A stretch of 64,000 nt of DNA from the NCBI GenBank assembly GCA_963971425.1, contig OZ020515.1:8944291-9008290 (forward strand). Direction: 5' to 3'. Source of the DNA: Bryoerythrophyllum caledonicum. Taxonomy: Eukaryota; Streptophyta; Bryopsida; Pottiales; Pottiaceae. Position 1 is the stretch's first letter, and the number at the start of each line of letters is the position of its first letter. Of the stretch, positions 57,915-64,000 are shown piece after piece. Position numbers and translations under genes: made by a program. The notes beneath the pieces were generated by a model, which did no database searches, was not told the DNA's origin, and saw only the letters and a program-made list of their open reading frames with translations.

Positions 57915-60510
57915 TTGGCATGTAAGCTTTGCCGAAATCCTCCAATCTCTCTAGCTCTTTGTGGTGCTTGTATCTATTACATAACTTTGACCAATCCAAA
58001 GCGCACTCGTGTGGCCATTCATCTTAGACATCAATATCATCCCATCTCAAAAGGTGTTGATCAAACCGCAATGGACGTCATGCACGATTGCGTTGCAAAG
58101 GAAGTCCAACTAACACCAAAGGCTACCAACTCAGCAATAGTCATGGTTGCGAGCTAGACTTTTCTCTCCGACTACTTGATCCATCCGGACTCCAAATTGT
58201 CAAGCCTTAAAGGAGCCTCAATGGATGTTGTCCTCGACCAATTTGAGACTCTTTTGCCTCCAAACATTAGAAATCTTGTATCAAGATGCAAGAGGTTCTA
58301 CAGCGAAGGGAAGGGAGTAATGGACAACATCATAGATATGAAGGAATCGTCGAAGTTCGAATCCATCCACGAGAATAAGTTTCCAGGTGAATCTAAAGGT
58401 GAAGTTTTTGCATATAAAATGTCCGTTGATTGTCCGAGTAGTGGTGTTGACCTTGTTAAACGTATGCAAATCAGAGGAGACCTTCTAGATTGTTGGCAGG
58501 TGTTTGATCATGTAAAGCAAGTGAAGGATTGGACTACCATGGCATGTCATGTGTACAACAGTAAGTATTGTAGAGTTATGACAATTGCCATGTGCGACAT
58601 GCAATCAGAGGACGTTGAAACCGAGCAACTATTTTGGAAAAAATTAAATGTTACAATAATGAACCATGGGCTAGAAGAGACAAACTTCAAAGGGTTCATG
58701 GGAGTCAACGCTGGTGCAAATTGGCATGTTGTTTGGCGAGTTTATGGCAACGGCGACAAAGACAAGCCTATAGAGAATAGAGAACGGACTTGCTTATTTC
58801 ATTAGACAAAGTGTCTTCATCGAGCCACTACCAAAAGCATTCTTCCTAGCTTCCAAGAGCAGCACATTGCCCTGTGCAAGATCTGGAAAAACGCGAAGAG
58901 TCAAGAGGATGTTGAAGCTCAATACAATGTAATCCGTGGATGGTGGGTGTCTTCTAGTGCAACTACCGAAATTGGGCGTCGAGCTCTGGAGGATTGAATG
59001 GCTTTTTGGCACTTCCGTTATCGACAATTGGGCGGTATTATGCAGCTTGTGAGTACTCTTTTCTACTTTGATGTATGTAACCTCTAGTACTCACTCTAAC
59101 AGAAATAGATTTAATCATATTAATGACAATTGTTGTGTTTACTCAGGATCTCACACTTGACAATAGATCCAACATGCCATCGTATAACCTTGGGGAAATT
59201 GTCCACAACCGTTGGCTACAACAATTCAAAAATACAATGACGTGTTTGTACACAACAACTGTGGATGACCTCATCCGTGCTTTTATGCAGATCAGTTCAA
59301 ACCGTGCATGGTTGAAAGGTGGCACGTCTGGTAAAGGTCCTGACAAAGGTAAGCTTTATTTGCGCTCTGCTCAAAGCTCAAGTGACCCCAAACTTATAGT
59401 TGAGGCTGTTAGGAACTTTCCTCGGGTTGAGGATCTACTAACTAGGACGAGCAGCTTAGAAGGTGCAGAAATTTTTGGGCCCTCAAAGCGCAAGCTAGAC
59501 ATGCTACCTAGGTCCACCCACGATTCCCACAGATCAGATACGGTGAACTACTCTATTCTCTATGATGGCCAAATGGTGACTTGAGCACGTATTGAAGAGG
59601 CCCTCACCGGACAAAACTCCAGAGTCTAGCATACCACATCCGTTTTGGAATTGGATTGTAATCCATTGAAATGGCACATTGCCCGCCTCTCAAAAAGTTT
59701 GTTAAAAAATGCCAAGCATTGCAAGCTCATACTGGTGAGCAGTGTAACATTGAAGTTGGGTGTGGGAGTCATCGAACTCTGTCCTCTACATATGCCGGTA
59801 TGAAGAAAGATTACAGATCACCACAAAATGTCTCAACTGAATTTTGGTTTTGTCGTGATGACATTGGTCACTGTGTAAAGGGGTCTAAGAAACCTTTTGT
59901 GGTTGATTGGCCAATAGTTCCAATGACGTGGCCTATGAAGTTTGGCAGTAATCTGACAGTGCAAGAGGTACTAGCGTTGGAAGAAGCATGTTTCCAATTG
60001 TGGCAGCGTAGAGCTTTTTCACCACAAAGACAATTCCAAGTTTCCATGGACATGCCCCTCCCACGGTCGCACTTCCCCGTTCCGACAAATCCAAGTTCTT
60101 ACCACACCTTCCATAACGGCTACGCAATTCGTAAAACAATAGATGTTTTAACGATTGAACAATGCAACAAGTGGTCAAGCGCCGCTCTTATGAATAATTG
60201 TTACGTCTCCAACCTCTATGCCATACCCTATCTAGGATGGAGATGCGTTATCATTCTTGATATAGGGAAGAATAAGTCCTGTTGCATCACCTTCACTGAC
60301 CTTTTGGGATGTTCATGCCTGGAATTTTTGAAGATGCAATTGGAGGCATTTGGGAAGAAAGGACACTAGAAGTATTGCAAGCATGTATATTACATCTTAC
60401 ATTACCTTTGTGAATTGGATTACAAGGAGGATTTATTCATGCATGCTCCGAGCTACAACTTCAACAAAGTCATGCGGATCCTAGATCTTGCCAACATTGC
60501 TACCCAAGAG
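57915..60510 (+). pseudogene. transposase-like gene with C-terminal SWIM zinc finger
   Basis: Coding blocks in order: TNPKRTRVAIHLRHQYHPIS (57985-58155), SMDVVLDQFETLLPPNIRNL to NWHVVWRVYGNGDKDKP (58176-58802), then after stops ILPSFQEQHIALCKIWKNAK, NLGEIVHNRWLQQFKNTMTC (59123-59580) and FCRDDIGHCVKGSKKPFVVD to CCITFTDLLGCSCLEFLKMQ (59671-60366), ending GKKGH-stop-KYCKH. The last is a SWIM-type CxC...CxH finger interrupted by one stop. SWIM fingers are usual at the C-terminus of Mutator-like transposases; the pattern LVDDLIRAFM near 59260 is consistent. Several stops and one possible intron (near 59050) remain. Called MULE-like with reserve. Confidence 0.6.
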
Positions 60511-61701
60511 TGAGATAGACAATGCTTTTGTACCTCTCAGGTATATCTACGACCTTAGACCTAAACTGACGTAGAGTTGCAAAGTCATACACGTATATAT
60601 AAATATAGATCATGTATGTACTGAGTTTGTTATAATCAATTTATTCGCATAATCAACATTGAACCTATGTGATATCCATGTAATACTATGGTGATATCCA
60701 TTTGATACCTCTACAATACCACCCAAATATAAACCCTAAAAATTGTTGGTATCCTTTTTCTCCAAATGATTGCAATATTAATAAAGAATTAATTTGACCA
60801 ATTCCAAAACCAATATACTGAAATATATTAGCACGACATTCTCATTTGCAAATAATAAACGCTTTTTAGGCTCCAAATATGGCCCTATACGAATGTAGAT
60901 TATTCAATTAATAAAAAAAAGGTTATAACCAAAGCACAAAAATAGAGGTAAGAAAAAAAAAACGGAAAACACAAGTGTCTACGATTATAAGACCATTTCT
61001 TAATTTAGTAATCTTTTCATAATATGTCTACAAAATCAGTAGTTGTGCCAAACTTTCACATTTAAAAAAAAATCAACTGCCATTTTTTTCTATTTTTCTC
61101 AAATTTTTTTGCTCCCCGCTCACGGCTCACATATAGCGTTACTCGGTATCGGAATTGCATGGCATGTCTTCTTCCTTTTACTCACTGTCACTTATTAGCA
61201 TTCGGCAAAGGGACAAAAATCAACCCACCTCATAACAACTACTACATACTCTACCGAAAAAAACTATGGACTTTGGTGGTTTTTAGGCTTTGGTGGTTTT
61301 TGAGCTTTTATATTCCATATCAATTCCAAATTTCTGAGATTAATTATTCTTTAAATATTTGTCAAGTTTCATTCCTGATTCCATATCTTTCTACATAATT
61401 TATTTTGTCATTTGAGACCCCAACTGGCTTAAGTTATTGGATATGGGTTCCTCCACCTTACTCCCAACGCACCTCCTACACTCTCCACATGAGAATGAGA
61501 GGAATGAGGAGATCAAGGCTAGGGTTTATGGTGTTTTGGAGTCAGACTATTCCACCAGGTTCACCCAGATATGATTGTTGATGTGAGAGAGGTTCCAGTA
61601 TATGAACCGGGGACTGTTCCACCACCCAACAGAATGCGGGTACACACCTCTCATCTTGTTTTTGGACTCTACATCAAGTAACCATTATAGTGAAATTCTT
61701 T
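60511..61701. other. AT-rich intergenic DNA, no gene recognised
   Basis: Very AT-rich with A and T runs up to about 61120. A short stretch reading LPTHLLHSPHENERNEEI in one frame near 61470 could be a remnant. Confidence 0.4.
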
Positions 61702-61778
61702 GTCAAATTCCATGTTTGTTGTAACCCACAGAGCTGCCCTCGACAGCTCTGTGGGCTACAACCAATATGAGATTTGAC
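61702..61778. repeat. 77-nt hairpin
   Basis: Two 35-nt arms (61702-61736 and 61744-61778) pair at 30 of 35 positions around a 7-nt loop (CCCTCGA). The inner 12 pairs, CCCACAGAGCTG with CAGCTCTGTGGG, are perfect. Confidence 0.85.
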
Positions 61779-62263
61779 AAACCGAGGATGGCCCTTGTCC
61801 TCGTTAAAGACAACCACCCGATGGAGCTTGTACCTGAGTGCACTAGTGGACAAGACTCTGATGGTGCAGGTACATTGCGCCCACTTGCGTTTTGGATAGT
61901 AAATTGGTACGACATGTTTAAAATGCAGCAGCTTTCCTGAGGTTTTGTACATAGCAGTTGTGAAAATCGGATATTTAGCATGTTAGTGTTTGTGGCTTGA
62001 ATTGGAGAAGCATCCTTGTTAACATGTACAGATCCTCAGTTTAGCTCTTCAACCCTGTGAGGTCCATTTTGCATCTGTGTGGAAATAAAAATTAAACGCA
62101 CGGAGAAGGGAGTCTTCTGAACTACCTCGGATGTGGATGTTGTGTTACACTCAAGATGAAGCAAGGCGCAAGAAGTACAATCACCAAACGAAGACTTGCC
62201 TATTGACCATGCGGTTTTGAGCTGGGAAAAGGACTTTGTCTTGACAAGCATACGTAGAGGATT

Positions 62264-62366
62264 GGAGGAGTTGGTCGTCAATTCCGAAATTCCAAAATGC
62301 ATGCCAATTTTTAACTTGAAAGTTGGCGTGCTTTCTGGAATTTCGCATTTGACGACAAGCCTCTCC
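62264..62366. repeat. 103-nt imperfect hairpin
   Basis: Arms around CGAAATTCCAAAATGCATGCC and its near-complement GGCGTGCTTTCTGGAATTTCG, extended outwards by TTGGTCGTCA and TGACGACAAG. The loop is very short. It lies in a piece of DNA with no clear gene. Confidence 0.75.
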
Positions 62367-62974
62367 ATCCCTCCAAGCTTCGATAAGCGACGGTATGGAC
62401 CTGCTCTGCTCTAAGCACTCATCCATCGATCTTAACATCAAAGGATGGCAGAGCGTCGCACGAACTCCGACCTCCTGCTATGCAATCTGTCTCTTCATAG
62501 AACGTCTAGTACGGATGTGGATAATTTCCTGGCAGGCAAAAGATATTGGATGGCAAGTAGAAGATCTCGGATGGCAATCCAGGTCGAGAAAGCGGAAGAA
62601 ATGGGACGATGCTTACAACAGAAGGGCCGACGCGAGGAATATAAACGAAGTAAATACCAAGGTTTGTGTGTTAGCTGCCGCACCTGCTCGTATCAAGGTA
62701 GAGGGAGTGCATCATGCAGGCACTTTTAACTAATAAGTAAAAATTTCACTCATTCAATATTCATAGTGGTAAATTGTTACAATATATCCATAAATAATAA
62801 ATGAGCAGCTTCTAACACTTTATCATAGAGAGATTGTGGAGGGATTTTACTAAATGTTAGTGGTGGGTTCAATAGAGGACTTCAGCCCGATTGTACCTCC
62901 GTCCACCTGCACCGTTCAGAGGCGAACAAGTTTTCGGAGGTTAGACTAGGTTATGGAAGGTCCCTACGGAAGAG

Positions 62975-63423
62975 GAAAGAGGACTATCTCCACAAGCGGC
63001 GACCGTCAGCTATTCTCTGCTCCTGCTATTCGGCTTCTCCGCGCTCCTGGCCGCCATCAAGTGAGTCTTCTCGGTCCTCTTCGTGCGCCAGATCGCGCGC
63101 AACTTCACGCTCTTTGTGAGTGCCATCTACATGCTGGAAGCCATGTTCCAGACCCTCATGCACACCATCAGCTCCGACTCCATCTGGGTGCTCACGGTCA
63201 GCCTGCTGGTGGTGCACCTCTTCTGCCACGACCACTCGCCGCTCCCGAAGATCATGTCCGTCGACGTCTCCATGAACGCGTCCATCGTGTCTGTGCTCAT
63301 TGCCTCGCGCTTGCCCACGCATATTTATGTCTTCGTGCTCATGCTGTTCTTGATGGGGTTCTTGGTCATGCACTGTGTCAGGCAGTGCACCGTGAACTTA
63401 GCGGAGTTTTCACGTCAGCAGTG
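62975..63423 (+). pseudogene. GPI2/PIG-C fragment (GPI-anchor GlcNAc transferase subunit)
   Basis: The frame reads SPQAATVSYSLLLLFGFSAL, meets TGA at 63060, and goes on VRQIARNFTLFVSAIYMLEA, HTISSDSIWVLTVSLLVVHL, VDVSMNASIVSVLIASRLP and CVRQCTVN. This is the C-terminal membrane half of PIG-C/GPI2, which acts in the first step of GPI anchor synthesis at the ER. It is intronless here, lacks the N-terminal half and a loop after CHDHSPLPK, and has an internal stop, so it is probably a broken or retro-copied piece. Confidence 0.7.
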
Positions 63424-63639
63424 ATTACAATTGAGGTTATACGTTCGCGGCATTATAACCTATCAGAGATAACTTATGAGGGATGAATTACACCAATGAC
63501 TAGCCATTATCGCACAAATATCAACTGTTGTAGACGTTGATCCATTGAAAGCTGAAATCCTGTGACTTGATTTAGCATCAATAATACTATCAGTCACGGT
63601 CATGTTTCAAGGTCATCCTATGTTAACCAAATGGTTATG

Positions 63640-63890
63640 TAGAGTCTTAACCCCTAAAGGTCACGTTCTTTACTCTTAGATTCAAAGAAAAGTACATGAA
63701 AGATGTCAGTTGAGGATTCTTCAATCCAATAATGATCCACATCTGAAATGTCATGTGTCATGGATAGAGCTCAACACAAATACAAACTTTTGTATCTATT
63801 GTCTACATCAATTCTTACACCTTGTATATCAACTACACAGAAAACATCATGTCAAATCTGGCTTCTCAAACCTCAAAGGGTTAACTGAAC
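63640..63890. repeat. dispersed repeat related to 6590-6849
   Basis: Begins TTAACCCCTAAAGGTCACG, like the TIR-family end, and contains AGCTCAACACAAATACAAAC followed by TGTCTACATCAATTCTTACA, matching 6630-6700. Ends near TCAAAGGGTTAAC. Probably a short member or fragment of the family. Confidence 0.5.
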
Positions 63891-64000
63891 ATGAAATTGC
63901 ATGCTGAAATGGGTATGTATGCAGATATACCGGCCTCGTGACCCAGGCTCTGTTTCGTTGTCGGTGGTTTCCACTTCGAATCTCCGCCATCCCCCATGGT

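Noticed and set aside
63063..63093. A GTGAGT donor and a GCCAG acceptor that could remove the stop in the GPI2 fragment
   Set aside because: The implied intron of about 31 nt is too short for plant splicing.

Overview
The window looks like nuclear DNA of a streptophyte plant (a charophyte alga or a non-seed land plant; I cannot name the species). Reasons: genes split by GT-AG introns, a plant-type LRR receptor-like protein, a plant-type BTB protein, Ty1/copia and Ty3/gypsy retrotransposons nested in each other, many non-autonomous inverted-repeat elements, and long AT-rich gene-poor stretches. Nothing bacterial, organellar or CRISPR-like was seen.

Layout. 0-1.6 kb: about six copies of a short GC-rich foldback element, then pyrimidine-rich low-complexity DNA. 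1.8-4.8 kb: a seven-exon gene (5' end not found) for a permuted, beta-class N4/N6-type DNA methyltransferase-like protein. 4.8-9.6 kb: gene-poor, with two TIR elements. 9.7-20 kb: a decayed multi-exon gene with a ParB-like GGQH segment and two FCP1/NIF-type HAD phosphatase-like segments, with GATC-rich palindromes in the intron-like spacers. 22.8-29.6 kb: the best-behaved genic island, with an eight-exon helix-hairpin-helix (HhH-GPD-like) gene, an NAD(P)H:quinone oxidoreductase gene and a convergent single-exon BTB/POZ gene.

31.7-46 kb: a nest of transposons. A Ty1/copia element on the minus strand (5' LTR, gag, protease, integrase N-terminus) is split by a Ty3/gypsy element on the minus strand. 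The copia sequence is joined on its left to a second copia 5' end in the opposite orientation, so its LTRs face each other. The gypsy element encodes gag, protease, a C5 cytosine DNA methyltransferase domain, RT/RNase H, and an integrase ending in a PHD finger. Its LTR pieces are arranged like a circularly permuted two-LTR molecule. Next to the nest lies a decayed DUF7869-like gene. 47-50.3 kb: more TIR elements, one hit by a 132-bp MITE. 52-54.3 kb: a two-exon LRR protein gene. 54.5-55.1 kb: a 556-bp foldback element. 56.4-57.7 kb: a second, badly decayed fragment of the gypsy integrase-PHD region. 57.9-60.5 kb: a decayed transposase-like gene with a SWIM zinc finger. 61.7-62.4 kb: two strong hairpins. 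63 kb: a broken GPI2/PIG-C fragment.

The main point of interest is a retrotransposon that carries both a DNA-methylation writer (DNMT) and a chromatin-reader-type PHD finger in one polyprotein. Retrotransposon-borne DNMTs have been reported before in charophytes and dinoflagellates, so the DNMT is not new as a principle; the combination with an integrase-PHD tail deserves checking. The copy here is dead (in-frame stops, frameshifts and an RT deletion). The separate beta-class methyltransferase gene at the left edge is the second most interesting item. Gene models were built by eye from splice sites and reading-frame continuity; no database search was possible.
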